Assembly (NCBI GenBank): GCA_965220665.1
Contig: CBDCQQ010000004.1
Span: 1-64,000, forward strand
Direction of reading: 5' to 3'
Origin: JAJDZL01 sp965220665
GTDB lineage: Bacteria > Pseudomonadota > Gammaproteobacteria > Arenicellales > JAJDZL01
DNA length: 64,000 nucleotides
The position numbers were made by a program, and so were the translations under genes. Below, piece by piece: positions 44,353 through 53,604 of this stretch; positions within the stretch are counted from its first letter, which is position 1; each line of letters opens with the position of its first letter. The notes beneath the pieces are model-generated. The model searched no databases, was not told where the DNA came from, and saw nothing but the letters and a program-made list of their open reading frames with translations.

Positions 44353-45423
44353 ATGCACGTTTATGGCTCAGTTAACCTAGCCGCGTTACTGCACAATCTG
44401 TCGATAGCCCACCAACATGCGCCAACTGCGCGAGTGATGGCAGTTGTAAAGAAGGATGGATATGGACATGGGCTGATTCGGGTTGCAAAGACTCTTGAAT
44501 CAAAAGTTGACGGGTTCGCTGTAGCCAGCGTGGATGAAGCAGTCAATCTGAGAGAATCTTCAGTTGATAAACCAATCACCATTCTGTCAGGGTTTAGTTC
44601 ACCGGATCAGATTGATTTGCTAAGTCGCCACTCATTAGAGCCTGTCATCTACTGTGATGAGCAGTTCAAAATGTTGGAGTCGGTCAAATTTGATCAATTG
44701 GCGATTTGGGTCAAGTTTGATACGGGAATGAATCGTTTGGGTTTCTCAATTGAAGACTTTGTTAAACCAATTCAAAGGGCTATGTCAAATTCTTCAATTC
44801 AAATTAAGGGCTTGATGACGCATTTTGCGTGTGCTGATGATCTGAATTCACAGTTTACAAGTCAGCAGATCGATCGATTTCATCGCTACTCTATAAAATG
44901 GCAGCATTCTATAAGCCTCGCCAACTCGGCTGGTCTTTTGCGCTGGCCAGAAAGCCGGGTAGGGTGGGTTAGACCTGGAATTATGCTTTACGGTGCGTCC
45001 CCCTTTCCTGAAATTCCTGCCCACCAACTTGGCCTTAAACCAGTGATGAACCTTTATTCGAGGATTATTTCCAAAAAGAAACTGTCAGCAGGTGCGAGCG
45101 TTGGTTATGGATGCACTTGGAAGTGTACTGACAAGACTCAAATCGGAATAGTCGCTGTAGGATATGGAGACGGTTATTTTCGAAGTGCTTCCAGCAAGGC
45201 TAAAGTGTTGATTAAAAATCATAAAGTGAACGTAATCGGTCGCGTGTCGATGGATTCACTAGCTATCGATTTAGCCAAGGTTCCAGACGCAAAAGTCGGT
45301 ACTCCAGTTAAGCTATTTGGAGACGGCCTGCCAGTCGAAGATTTGGCGGCAGCGGCTGGTACGATACCTTACGAAATTTTCACCAGCCTCAATCCGCGGA
45401 CGGTCACGTTGACCGAAGAATAA
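44353..45423 (+). CDS. alr: Alanine racemase
   Basis: 356 residues, PLP enzyme that makes D-alanine for peptidoglycan. The cofactor Lys is in MAVVKKDGYGHG near 35. The catalytic Tyr is in ASVGYGCTWK near 252. The MTHFACAD and GRVSMDSLAIDL segments are typical. The ATG at 44353 is taken. The 3' end is 4 bp from the stop of dapD on the other strand. Confidence 0.95.
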   Translation: MHVYGSVNLAALLHNLSIAHQHAPTARVMAVVKKDGYGHGLIRVAKTLESKVDGFAVASVDEAVNLRESSVDKPITILSGFSSPDQIDLLSRHSLEPVIYCDEQFKMLESVKFDQLAIWVKFDTGMNRLGFSIEDFVKPIQRAMSNSSIQIKGLMTHFACADDLNSQFTSQQIDRFHRYSIKWQHSISLANSAGLLRWPESRVGWVRPGIMLYGASPFPEIPAHQLGLKPVMNLYSRIISKKKLSAGASVGYGCTWKCTDKTQIGIVAVGYGDGYFRSASSKAKVLIKNHKVNVIGRVSMDSLAIDLAKVPDAKVGTPVKLFGDGLPVEDLAAAAGTIPYEIFTSLNPRTVTLTEE

Positions 45424-45427
45424 CGTT

Positions 45428-46249
45428 CTAGTCAAATCGCAGCAACTCATTCAACGAAGTTTTGCTGCGGGTTTTTTCATCGACCTGTTTGACAATTACT
45501 GCGCAGTACAGACTGCAGCTTCCGTCGGAGGAGGGCAGTGATCCCGACACCACTACTGAACCTGGTGGCACATAACCGAAGGTAGTTTCCCCAGTATTTC
45601 GATTGAATATTTTTGTACTCTGGCCGATGTACACGCCCATTGAAATTACGGAACCCTGGCCGACAATGACACCTTCAACAATCTCGCTTCTCGCACCAAT
45701 AAAGCAATCGTCTTCAATGATGGTTGGAGTTGCCTGAAGTGGTTCAAGCACTCCGCCTATTCCAGCACCACCGGATAGGTGGACATTCTTTCCAATTTGT
45801 GCGCAAGATCCCACTGTTGCCCAAGTGTCGACCATTGTTCCTTCATCAACGTATGCACCAATATTCACATAGCTCGGCATCAACACAACATTTCTGCCAA
45901 TAAATGCACCATTGCGGACAGTTGCTGGCGGAACGACACGGTATCCACCCTCAATAAAATCCTGCTTGCCAAAATCAGTGAATTTCCGGTCGACCTTGTC
46001 AAAATAAGTGGCGTCTCCATCATGTATGACAGAATTCTCTTTAATACGAAACGATAGCAATACAGCCTTTTTGACCCACTCATTCACGTGCCATTGGCCG
46101 TTAAGTTTTTCGGCTACCCGTGTTTTTCCGTCATTGAGTGCTGCAAGGGTTTCATCGATGGCCTCGCGTACATCAGTTGAGCAGTTATTCGGACTGATCG
46201 TCGAGCGATGATTAAACGCAGCATTGATTGTTGATTCCAGGTTATTCAT
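45428..46249 (-). CDS. dapD: Tetrahydrodipicolinate N-succinyltransferase
   Basis: 273 residues. Trimeric left-handed beta-helix enzyme of the succinyl branch of lysine and diaminopimelate synthesis. Hexapeptide-repeat region at about 105-235 (GRNVVLMPSYVNIGAYVDEG, GKNVHLSGGAGIGGVLEP), flanked by the family's helical N-terminal domain. Start ATG overlaps the glnD stop by 4 bases. The dapD-glnD-map block, divergent from rpsB, matches the E. coli arrangement. Confidence 0.96.
   Translation of the reverse strand: MNNLESTINAAFNHRSTISPNNCSTDVREAIDETLAALNDGKTRVAEKLNGQWHVNEWVKKAVLLSFRIKENSVIHDGDATYFDKVDRKFTDFGKQDFIEGGYRVVPPATVRNGAFIGRNVVLMPSYVNIGAYVDEGTMVDTWATVGSCAQIGKNVHLSGGAGIGGVLEPLQATPTIIEDDCFIGARSEIVEGVIVGQGSVISMGVYIGQSTKIFNRNTGETTFGYVPPGSVVVSGSLPSSDGSCSLYCAVIVKQVDEKTRSKTSLNELLRFD
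45438..45477 (+). terminator. Probable intrinsic terminator for the rpsF-alr transcript
   Basis: CGCAGCAA (45438-45445) pairs with TTGCTGCG (45462-45469), an 8-bp stem with a 16-base loop, followed by six T (45472-45477) on the plus strand. It lies inside the 3' coding end of dapD on the opposite strand. The loop is longer than usual. Confidence 0.55.
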
Positions 46250-48921
46250 GAATGCTCCTTGAGTTGAGTACTTCGCCGACTTGCTGAATGTGTCACGCTG
46301 TCTACAGCTTGCCGAATGTCATCAGCAAGAACAGATTGAGTTTTTTTGTCTGCCAGGTAATTTCCATCCCGATCAACAATGAAAAATACATCTCGAACCC
46401 GAACGCCACTGGTTGTAATTTTTGCAGACAGCAGCTTGATTCTGTGTTTCAACAGAGTTCGAACGACAAGGTACAAAAGTCCAGGTCTGTCTCTGGCGGA
46501 AATTTCCATCATTGTATAGTCGCTACCGGATGAGTGGGAAAATACCGCCCGTGTCGGAAACTGCATGTGTTGTGCAACCCGATGGGGTGCGACAGATCTT
46601 GGACTGTGTTCAATTTTTCGCTTGATGATGGAATGGTAAACCTCGTCTTCACTGCTCCTTAGATATCGCTCTGACTGACTAGTGTACGAATCAGGGGTAA
46701 GCACGACAAATGTATATGCTGTCAGCCCGTTCGGCAGTGGATGCATTCTGGCTTCAACTACGTTCAGGTGCTGCCTGTCTAGTGCGCCTGCAACAATAGT
46801 GAAAAGTTCATCAGAACTGGTGGCAAACACGAGTACCTGAACAACTTCGATTGATGGGTGGGTACGAAAAGCAACCAATGGAAATTCAATCGCGCTGGCA
46901 TTCGAAAGCTGTTCGACATGCCATGCAATGGTGTTCGCATCGTAACTCAGGAAATAGTCATCATCCAGCAATTCCCATATCCTTTGAGCTGAAGTTTTTA
47001 ATCGAGGTTGTTTATTCAACTGCGCAAGGGAGTCAAGCTGTACTTCCTGAATTCGTGGCATGACTTCATCGTGAGGCAATGTATTGGTCAATAACGCTCT
47101 GGACGTTGCGAGAAACAGGTGTTCTAGCATTTTGCCTTTCCAGTCATTCCATACGGCGGGACCGGTGCCACGCATGTCAGCAATGGTCAATAGATACAGA
47201 TTGTCGAGATGCTCCTGATTGCCAACTTTGGTCGCAAATCTGGAAATAACCTCCGGGTCATTGAGATCTTCTCTTTGGCTGGTAAAGCTCATGGCAAGAT
47301 GATGTCGTACGAGCCAGGCAACAAAATGGGCATCGTATTCACTCATTTTTGCGTCCTTGCAAAACTTATAGCTTTGAACTTCACCAAGTTGTGAGTGATC
47401 ACCCCCCTGGCCTTTGGCGATGTCATGAAATAGTCCAGCAAGGAAAAGACGTTCTGGTTTGACGAGTCGTTTCATGGCTTCCCAGGCGGCGGGTAGTTCT
47501 TGGGAGGTTTCCGGCCGGGTTAATTGGTGTAAGTGCCAAATAACGTTAAGAAGATGAGCGTCCACGGTATAGACATGAAACAGGTCATATTGCAATTGTC
47601 CTGTAATCTGCTTAAATTGCGGGATCAGTCTTCCCAGCAGATTAGTATCATCCATTAGCTTAAGAGTTTCTGTTAATCGTTGCTCTTTTCTGAAAATGCT
47701 GATCAACGATGCTTGAACATCCTGTCTAAGCCTTAGCTGCCGATTGATGAGTCGCCTTTTTGAACGCATCAGCCTTAGTGTGCTGGATCGAACACCTCGA
47801 ATTTTTTCATTGTTTTGAAACAGTGTGCAGGCTTCAACCAGAATCTGCGGAAATTGATCAATCTGGGCTGGATCAGCAAAGTCGAGGTATCCGTCGACTA
47901 GCCTGAACCTTTCGTTAATCGCTTTGATCTTGAGGCGCTTTGGTGCAAAGATTGTTTCGTACAAGTGTTGCTGAAGCATGGACGTAATGTGCCGCAATTC
48001 TTTTACAGTTCGGAAATACGGTTTCATGAGCTTTTCGACGGCTTTGTTTGAATCATCATCAAAACATCCGAAGACTTTTGCTAACTTAACTTGGTGGGCA
48101 AACAGCAGTCGGTCTTCACGTCGACCAGCGACGATGTGCAAAGCGTTTCGCATTTTCCAGAGATAGTTTCTGCCGCGAATAAGAGACTGATATTCTTCTT
48201 CGAGAAGAAAACCGTGCTCAACCAAGCCGTGTAGATCGCGACCACCGAAATATCGCATTGCAATCCACATGATGGTGTGGATATCTCGAAGTCCGCCGGG
48301 TCCTTCCTTCACATTTGGCTCAAGATTGAAGGCTGTATCAGCAAATTTGTGATGTCTTGTTTCTAGCTCATCTAACTTGGCCTGGTAGAACTTTCGAACT
48401 GGCCATACCTTGCTCTTTTCCAAAGTTGGTTTCAGTTGGGAAAATAGCTCTTTCGATCCTGCGCAGTAACGGGCTTCGAGCAAATTAGTCATGACGGTGA
48501 TGTCGTTTCGAGACTGCTTGACACAATCTCCCAATGTCCTGATGCTGTGTCCGATTTCGTATCCAATATCCCAAAGAAAACGAACAAATTGCTCAATCAT
48601 CGGCGCATATTTATCCTGAACACCGTCGTCGACAAGAATTAAGATGTCGATATCAGAGTAAGGATTCAGTTCTTCTCTTCCATAACCACCAACCGCAACC
48701 AACGCCATGTCTTGGTTGCAGGCAGGTTGTTGCATCATTTCGTTCCATGCTTCTTCCAATATTGAATCCACTGAATTGACCCGAAATTGGACAATGCGCG
48801 CTGGCCTGACGTTTTTGTCATGCATTTGGTTGAGTTTGCTCGCGCTATCGTTGATGCGCTGACGAAAATCTTGGATGTTTGCGTCGATATGTAAAGCAGC
48901 GGTGGACATGTGCTTACTCAT
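46246..48921 (-). CDS. glnD: PII uridylyltransferase/uridylyl-removing enzyme
   Basis: 891 residues, nitrogen sensor that adds or removes UMP on PII. The nucleotidyltransferase motif VAVGGYGREELNPYSDIDILIL is near 77-98. The HD domain (HLHQL..., LFHDIAKGQGGDHSQLG) is near 470-530. Two C-terminal ACT domains (from about 700 and about 805, the latter MEISARDRPGLLYLVVRTL) sense glutamine. All four domains appear intact. The product couples cell nitrogen state to glutamine synthetase control. Confidence 0.96.
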   Translation of the reverse strand: MSKHMSTAALHIDANIQDFRQRINDSASKLNQMHDKNVRPARIVQFRVNSVDSILEEAWNEMMQQPACNQDMALVAVGGYGREELNPYSDIDILILVDDGVQDKYAPMIEQFVRFLWDIGYEIGHSIRTLGDCVKQSRNDITVMTNLLEARYCAGSKELFSQLKPTLEKSKVWPVRKFYQAKLDELETRHHKFADTAFNLEPNVKEGPGGLRDIHTIMWIAMRYFGGRDLHGLVEHGFLLEEEYQSLIRGRNYLWKMRNALHIVAGRREDRLLFAHQVKLAKVFGCFDDDSNKAVEKLMKPYFRTVKELRHITSMLQQHLYETIFAPKRLKIKAINERFRLVDGYLDFADPAQIDQFPQILVEACTLFQNNEKIRGVRSSTLRLMRSKRRLINRQLRLRQDVQASLISIFRKEQRLTETLKLMDDTNLLGRLIPQFKQITGQLQYDLFHVYTVDAHLLNVIWHLHQLTRPETSQELPAAWEAMKRLVKPERLFLAGLFHDIAKGQGGDHSQLGEVQSYKFCKDAKMSEYDAHFVAWLVRHHLAMSFTSQREDLNDPEVISRFATKVGNQEHLDNLYLLTIADMRGTGPAVWNDWKGKMLEHLFLATSRALLTNTLPHDEVMPRIQEVQLDSLAQLNKQPRLKTSAQRIWELLDDDYFLSYDANTIAWHVEQLSNASAIEFPLVAFRTHPSIEVVQVLVFATSSDELFTIVAGALDRQHLNVVEARMHPLPNGLTAYTFVVLTPDSYTSQSERYLRSSEDEVYHSIIKRKIEHSPRSVAPHRVAQHMQFPTRAVFSHSSGSDYTMMEISARDRPGLLYLVVRTLLKHRIKLLSAKITTSGVRVRDVFFIVDRDGNYLADKKTQSVLADDIRQAVDSVTHSASRRSTQLKEHS

Positions 48922-48965
48922 TCAAGTTGGTTTGGTTGTCCCCTGAAAAAATTGGAAGTCAGGAG

Positions 48966-49739
48966 TCAGGCTGTTTGGGAATTGTCAGAAAGTGTGAGAA
49001 TTTCATACCCGGACTCGGTCACAAGAACCGTATGTTCCCACTGTGCCGACAGGCTTCCATCACTTGTTACAACGGTCCACCTGTCTGCCTGAAGTCGGGT
49101 TTCTTTTTTCCCGGCGTTTACCATGGGTTCTACTGTGAAGGTCATACCTGGTAACAATTGAATGCCGGTATCGGGCTTTCCGTAGTGCAAGACATGTGGT
49201 TCTTCGTGGAATACACGTCCAATTCCATGCCCACAATACTCACGAACAACGGAATACCCATGAGATTCGGCGTGTTTCTGTACTGCATATCCAAGATCAC
49301 CTAATCGAGTACCTGGTTTGATGGTTTCAATTCCGCACATCATGGCCTCATAGCAGATTCGACTCAGTCGAGAAGCTTTGATGGAGGGTTTTCCAGCAAA
49401 GTACATTCTGCTCGTGTCACCATGAAATTCATCTTTAATAACAGTAACATCGATATTGATTGCGTCGCCTTTCTTTAAAGCTCTGGGGCTTGGAATGCCG
49501 TGACAAACCACGTTGTTGATTGAAGTGCAAATGGACTTTGGAAATCCTCTGTAGTTTAACGGTGCGGGAATCGCATTGAGTTCATTGACGATGAAATCGT
49601 GACAGATTGAATTGAGTTCATCCGTTGTAACACCAACTTTGACATGTTCTCCGATCATATCAAGCACGGAAGCGGCCAAGCGACCGGCAGTGCGCATCTT
49701 TTCAATTTCATCAGCGGATTTGATACTTATTTTGGACAT
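48966..49739 (-). CDS. map: Methionine aminopeptidase, type I
   Basis: 257 residues. Removes the first Met of new proteins. The five metal ligands are seen in order: Asp in INIDVTV, Asp in DTSRMYF, His in GHGIGRVFHEEPHVLHY, Glu in FTVEPMV and Glu in WEHTVLVT. No N-terminal extension. It is divergent from rpsB with about 530 bp between, and followed by glnD 44 bp on. Confidence 0.96.
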   Translation of the reverse strand: MSKISIKSADEIEKMRTAGRLAASVLDMIGEHVKVGVTTDELNSICHDFIVNELNAIPAPLNYRGFPKSICTSINNVVCHGIPSPRALKKGDAINIDVTVIKDEFHGDTSRMYFAGKPSIKASRLSRICYEAMMCGIETIKPGTRLGDLGYAVQKHAESHGYSVVREYCGHGIGRVFHEEPHVLHYGKPDTGIQLLPGMTFTVEPMVNAGKKETRLQADRWTVVTSDGSLSAQWEHTVLVTESGYEILTLSDNSQTA

Positions 49740-50165
49740 TGGCGTTCGTAGCAGACTGTAATCCCAGTCTCCGAGTATCGGAGCAGGGTGCTATACACAA
49801 GGAACAAGATTTGCATATTTTAATCGGTGTGACTGACTTATTAGGTTCGTGTCAGAAACTCAAATTCGTAAATTGACCAAATTGAAAACCTGATTCACAT
49901 CTGTGTGCAACAGACAATTCTCTAGCCTAAAGGCGTATCTGAGAAGAATTTTGCACCATTTATCGGAATTCGTAGAATCTGAAAATTGAGACAATAGCAC
50001 TCAATGTAAATCGTATTAACCTCAGTCCTAGGAGCGAATGTCTTTGCAACTCAGAAGATCTTGCTCAGATATCTAACCGTTGTTCGGCGGGATTTTCAGA
50101 TAAAGAAAGAGCATTGAATGATTTATCCATCGTTCAGTAAACACCAGCAATAGATAGTAAAATAG
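49740..50165. other. map/rpsB intergenic region
   Basis: No gene. Holds divergent promoters for map and rpsB that I cannot fix with certainty; a TAAAAT at 50157-50162 could be an rpsB -10 box. A small hairpin CTCCGA-GTA-TCGGAG is at 49769-49783, close to the map start. Confidence 0.4.
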
Positions 50166-50234
50166 GGCACTTCATATTCTCACATGGATTTTCATTGTCT
50201 GTCAGGGTGCCTAATGGGTAGGCAGAGCAGTGCC
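50166..50234 (+). promoter_or_regulatory. Structured rpsB leader, likely S2 autoregulation site
   Basis: An outer stem GGCACT (50166-50171) with AGTGCC (50229-50234) encloses a perfect hairpin TGCCTA-ATGGG-TAGGCA... (50208-50213 and 50219-50224 paired). It lies 35 bp before the start of rpsB. In E. coli and relatives, S2 represses rpsB-tsf through a conserved structured leader in this position. The nesting seen here fits that role but was found by eye. Confidence 0.5.
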
Positions 50235-50268
50235 ATGGTTGTTAAACCCAAATCAAAGGAGAAAATTC

Positions 50269-51225
50269 GTGACTGACGTAACCATGCGCCAGCTGCTTGA
50301 AGTTGGCGTGCACTTCGGACATCAAACCCGCTTCTGGTGTCCCAAGATGAGCCCATACATCTATGGGCATCGAAACAAAATTCACATCATCAATCTTGAA
50401 AAGACACTGTCTATGTTCAATGATGCGATGAATTATCTCAGCGCTATTGCTAGTAAGCGGGGATCTGTAATGTTTGTCGGGACAAAATCTCAGGCTGGGG
50501 GAATCATTCAGGCAGAAGCGCAACGTGCTGGTTCGCCCTATGTCTATCATCGATGGTTGGGCGGCATGCTGACGAACTATACAACAGTCAGGCAGTCTGT
50601 CGATCGACTGAAAGAACTTGAAGATCTGATTCAGTCTGAGAGTTATTCAAAAATGTCCAAGAAGGAGGCGATGAGAATCGAGCGGGAACGATTTCGTTTG
50701 AATCGCAATCTTGCTGGCATTCGAAACATGAAAGGCCTTCCTGAAGCATTGTTTGTTGTCGATGTCAAACATGAAAACATTGCAATCAAGGAAGCCAATA
50801 AACTGGGAATTCCAGTTGTAGCAATTGTTGATACGAACTGTGATCCTGCAGGTGTCGATTACGTCATACCTGGCAATGATGATTCGATTAGTGCAATCAA
50901 GCTTTATTGCAGATATGCGGCAGATTCGGTTTTAAACGGTTATGCCACCATTCAGAATGATCCTTTCATCTACGACAGCGATGCTGAAGGTGACGTAGAG
51001 GCAATAGTTGATACAGGTGTGACGTCTGCCAAGGCAGCGGTTGCGCCAGATGACAGCGACCTCGCACCCGAGTTGGTTAGCGACTCAGGTGAGCCGTTAC
51101 CAGATACAGATGGCACGGCAGTTGAAGCAGAGGCCACAGAGACGGAAGAGACAGTTGTTCAGTCTGCGGATGCAGATTTAGAATCTGAAGAAAAGGAACC
51201 GGAACCCGAAACGACAGCCGAATAG
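50269..51225 (+). CDS. rpsB: 30S ribosomal protein S2 with long acidic tail
   Basis: 318 residues from a GTG at 50269. That start has an AAAGGAGAAA ribosome site and gives the normal N-terminus TDVTMRQLLEVGVHFGHQTR; an upstream in-frame ATG at 50230 would add 13 odd residues. Normal S2 sequence runs to about 240 (GVDYVIPGNDDSISAIKLYCRYAAD). The last 75-80 residues form an acidic, low-complexity tail (EAEATETEETVVQSADADL). S2 sits between the head and body of the 30S subunit and is near-essential for initiation. Confidence 0.95.
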   Translation: MTDVTMRQLLEVGVHFGHQTRFWCPKMSPYIYGHRNKIHIINLEKTLSMFNDAMNYLSAIASKRGSVMFVGTKSQAGGIIQAEAQRAGSPYVYHRWLGGMLTNYTTVRQSVDRLKELEDLIQSESYSKMSKKEAMRIERERFRLNRNLAGIRNMKGLPEALFVVDVKHENIAIKEANKLGIPVVAIVDTNCDPAGVDYVIPGNDDSISAIKLYCRYAADSVLNGYATIQNDPFIYDSDAEGDVEAIVDTGVTSAKAAVAPDDSDLAPELVSDSGEPLPDTDGTAVEAEATETEETVVQSADADLESEEKEPEPETTAE

Positions 51226-51276
51226 ATCGAACAGCATTCTTCGAAAAAGCGGAGAAACGAATGGCGGTCTGTTGCA

Positions 51277-51305
51277 GCTGACAAGTCAGCGTACGTAATT
51301 TACGT
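51277..51305 (+). promoter_or_regulatory. Paired hairpins in the rpsB-tsf spacer
   Basis: GCTGAC-AA-GTCAGC (51277-51290) is followed by ACGTAA-T-TTACGT (51293-51305). Neither is followed by a T-run. They could act as processing or partial-termination sites that set the S2 to EF-Ts ratio, as is known for the E. coli spacer. Confidence 0.35.
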
Positions 51306-51407
51306 CGCAAAATTAGATAAAGTCACTCGACCACGTTCAGGAAAGGCAGCGCGTTTTCTAACAAGGGGCGGGTAATCAATCAAAATCCACTATGGAGGGA
51401 TAGTCAA

Positions 51408-52244
51408 TTGGAAATCACAGCAGTCATGGTAAAGGAACTTCGCGAAATGACTGGCGCGGGAATCATGGATTGCAAGAAAGTGTTAGCCGAATGTGGCGGT
51501 GACCAGGAAAAAGCAATTGAATTACTACGCATCAAAGGTGCGCAAAAAGCTGAATCTCGTGCTGGCCGAACCGCTACTGAAGGGATTGTAGTTTGTCAGG
51601 TGTCGCCGGAACGAGATTGTGGGGCACTGGTTGAAATCAATTCTGAAACTGACTTTGTGTCGCGAGGAGACGTATTTCGCGCCTTTGCAATGCCTTTGGC
51701 CGGCATCGCCCGTTCAATTGGTGAGGACTGTGAAGACCTCAATGTTCTGAATGGATTGCCTTTCGATGAATCAGGGAAGACTGTTGAAGATGCGCGCCAG
51801 GAAATGCTACTGAAAATTAGCGAGAATATTTCGATTCGTCGTATGACAGTCGTCAAGGCTGCCGCAGGTTCAAAAATTGGCAGTTATGTTCACCGTGAGA
51901 GACTTGGTGTCATGGTTGAGATAGCAGGTGGCGATGCGGATAGTATTGCCGACAGTATGGCAGTGCACGTTGCGGTCATGAAACCCAACTGGGTTGATGT
52001 CGATGACATTCCTGCAGATGTAATTGAAGGTGAACGCAGAATTTATTTAAGCCAGGCGCAGGAAACGGGCAAGCCGGAATTTGTGCTTCAGAAAATTGTC
52101 GATGGCAAAATCAACAAGTTTTCAAATGAAAACACATTGATGAATCAGCCATACTATGATGATGAAGACAAAAAAGTCAGTGCCCTGCTCAAAGAAGTCG
52201 GGGCATCTGTGACTCGTTTTTGCCTAATGGACCTTGGAAAATAA
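51408..52244 (+). CDS. tsf: Elongation factor Ts
   Basis: 278 residues, the nucleotide exchange factor for EF-Tu. Residues 1-55 form a UBA-like domain with the signature VKELREMTGAGIMDCKKVL. The core shows VEINSETDFVSRGD near 77-90. The TTG at 51408 is preferred, with GGAGGG about nine bases before it; an ATG six codons later is the alternative. Confidence 0.95.
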   Translation: MEITAVMVKELREMTGAGIMDCKKVLAECGGDQEKAIELLRIKGAQKAESRAGRTATEGIVVCQVSPERDCGALVEINSETDFVSRGDVFRAFAMPLAGIARSIGEDCEDLNVLNGLPFDESGKTVEDARQEMLLKISENISIRRMTVVKAAAGSKIGSYVHRERLGVMVEIAGGDADSIADSMAVHVAVMKPNWVDVDDIPADVIEGERRIYLSQAQETGKPEFVLQKIVDGKINKFSNENTLMNQPYYDDEDKKVSALLKEVGASVTRFCLMDLGK

Positions 52245-52261
52245 TACAACGTCATATCGTT

Positions 52262-52993
52262 TTGTCTGACGAACATTCAGCTGATTCGAAAATCGATACT
52301 GTTCTCTACAAGCTGAGCGGGGAAATGCTCGGTGGTGAACGGGGTGTCGGGCTGGATGCAGAAGAACTGGACCGAGTCGCTTCTGAACTGTTTTCCGTCG
52401 CCAGTGCGGGAATAAAAACAGGGGTCGTTGTCGGCGGTGGAAATCACTTTCGGGGAGCTCGCAATTCGGCTATCTCAGTTTCGATTCTGAGAGCGCATCA
52501 GATGGGTATGCTGTTCACCATCGCCAATGCGATCGCGTTGGAACAGGCACTACAGAGCCAGGGAGCAGCAGCAGTCGTGCAGTCTTCCGTCGCTGTTCCC
52601 TCAATCGTTGAACTGTTTGATGGCGTTTCGTTTACCCGACACTTGGATAACGGTGCGATCGTGGTCTTCGCCGGGGGTACCGGCTGCACACACTTCACTA
52701 CAGATACGGCGGCAAGTCTGCGCGCTATCGAAATTAAAGCAGATATGTTGCTGAAAGCCACTGATGTTGAGGGCGTTTACGATAGCGATCCCGCTAAAAA
52801 TAGCGAAGCGAGGATGTATGATTCTTTAAGCTTTGATCAGGTTCTCGCGGATAATCTAACGGTAATGGACGCCGCGTCGATTGCACTATGCAGAGAACAT
52901 CAGATGCCAATTCGCGTATTTAATGGCTCCATACCCGGCAATATTAGCAAGGCTGGATTTGGCGGTGACGTGGGTACGTTGGTACACTTCTAA
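52262..52993 (+). CDS. pyrH: UMP kinase
   Basis: 243 residues. Amino-acid-kinase fold, converts UMP to UDP. LYKLSGEMLGG near 15, VVGGGNHFRG near 56-66, GGTGCTHFTTDTAASLRA near 138-155 and KATDVEGVYDSDP near 165. A TTG at 52262 is taken as start, 17 bases after tsf; the frame is open further back into tsf but that extension is not conserved sequence. The ribosome site is weak, so the start is less certain than the gene. Confidence 0.94.
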   Translation: MSDEHSADSKIDTVLYKLSGEMLGGERGVGLDAEELDRVASELFSVASAGIKTGVVVGGGNHFRGARNSAISVSILRAHQMGMLFTIANAIALEQALQSQGAAAVVQSSVAVPSIVELFDGVSFTRHLDNGAIVVFAGGTGCTHFTTDTAASLRAIEIKADMLLKATDVEGVYDSDPAKNSEARMYDSLSFDQVLADNLTVMDAASIALCREHQMPIRVFNGSIPGNISKAGFGGDVGTLVHF

Positions 52994-53009
52994 AGTTGGG
53001 GAATGAACA

Positions 53010-53567
53010 ATGCTTGAAGAACTTGTTTCTGACGCCGAAGACAGAATGAAAAAATCAATCGCAAATTTGCGGTTGGAACTTTCAAAATTACGAACCGGAC
53101 GAGCCAGTACGGCATTGCTCGATCAGATTCGAGTCGACTACTATGGAACGTCGTCTCCGCTCAATCAGGTTTCCACCGTGACCGTGAGTGACCCGCGTAC
53201 GATCAGCATCAGTCCTTGGGACAAATCCATGATTCCTGTCATTGAAAAAGCCATTATGGAGTCAGACCTCGGCTTAAATCCGATGAGTGCCAGCGAAACG
53301 ATTCGTGTACCGATTCCTTCTCTGACAGAAGAGCGTCGGAAGGAGATTACTAAAATTGCAAAATCTGAAGGTGAAAGCTGCAAGGTTGCGATCCGAAACA
53401 TTCGAAGATCCTGTAACAGTGAATTTAAGGAATGGCTGAAGGAAAAGGAGATTACCGAAGATGACGAGCGCTTAGGTCAGACCCAAGTTCAAACCCTGAC
53501 AGATCGTTTTGTCGCTTCGGTTGACGAAATCGTCGCAGAGAAAGAAAAAGAGATCATGACGGTCTGA
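53010..53567 (+). CDS. frr: Ribosome recycling factor
   Basis: 185 residues. Splits post-termination ribosomes together with EF-G. LRTGRASTALLDQIRVDYYG near 29-48, ISPWDKSMIPVIEKAI near 70-85 and LTEERRKEITKIAKSEGE near 108-125 are typical. Normal length. It lies 16 bp after pyrH. Confidence 0.97.
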   Translation: MLEELVSDAEDRMKKSIANLRLELSKLRTGRASTALLDQIRVDYYGTSSPLNQVSTVTVSDPRTISISPWDKSMIPVIEKAIMESDLGLNPMSASETIRVPIPSLTEERRKEITKIAKSEGESCKVAIRNIRRSCNSEFKEWLKEKEITEDDERLGQTQVQTLTDRFVASVDEIVAEKEKEIMTV

Positions 53568-53604
53568 TGCAATATCAGGCTATAAATATTCAATTCAGAG
53601 CACA

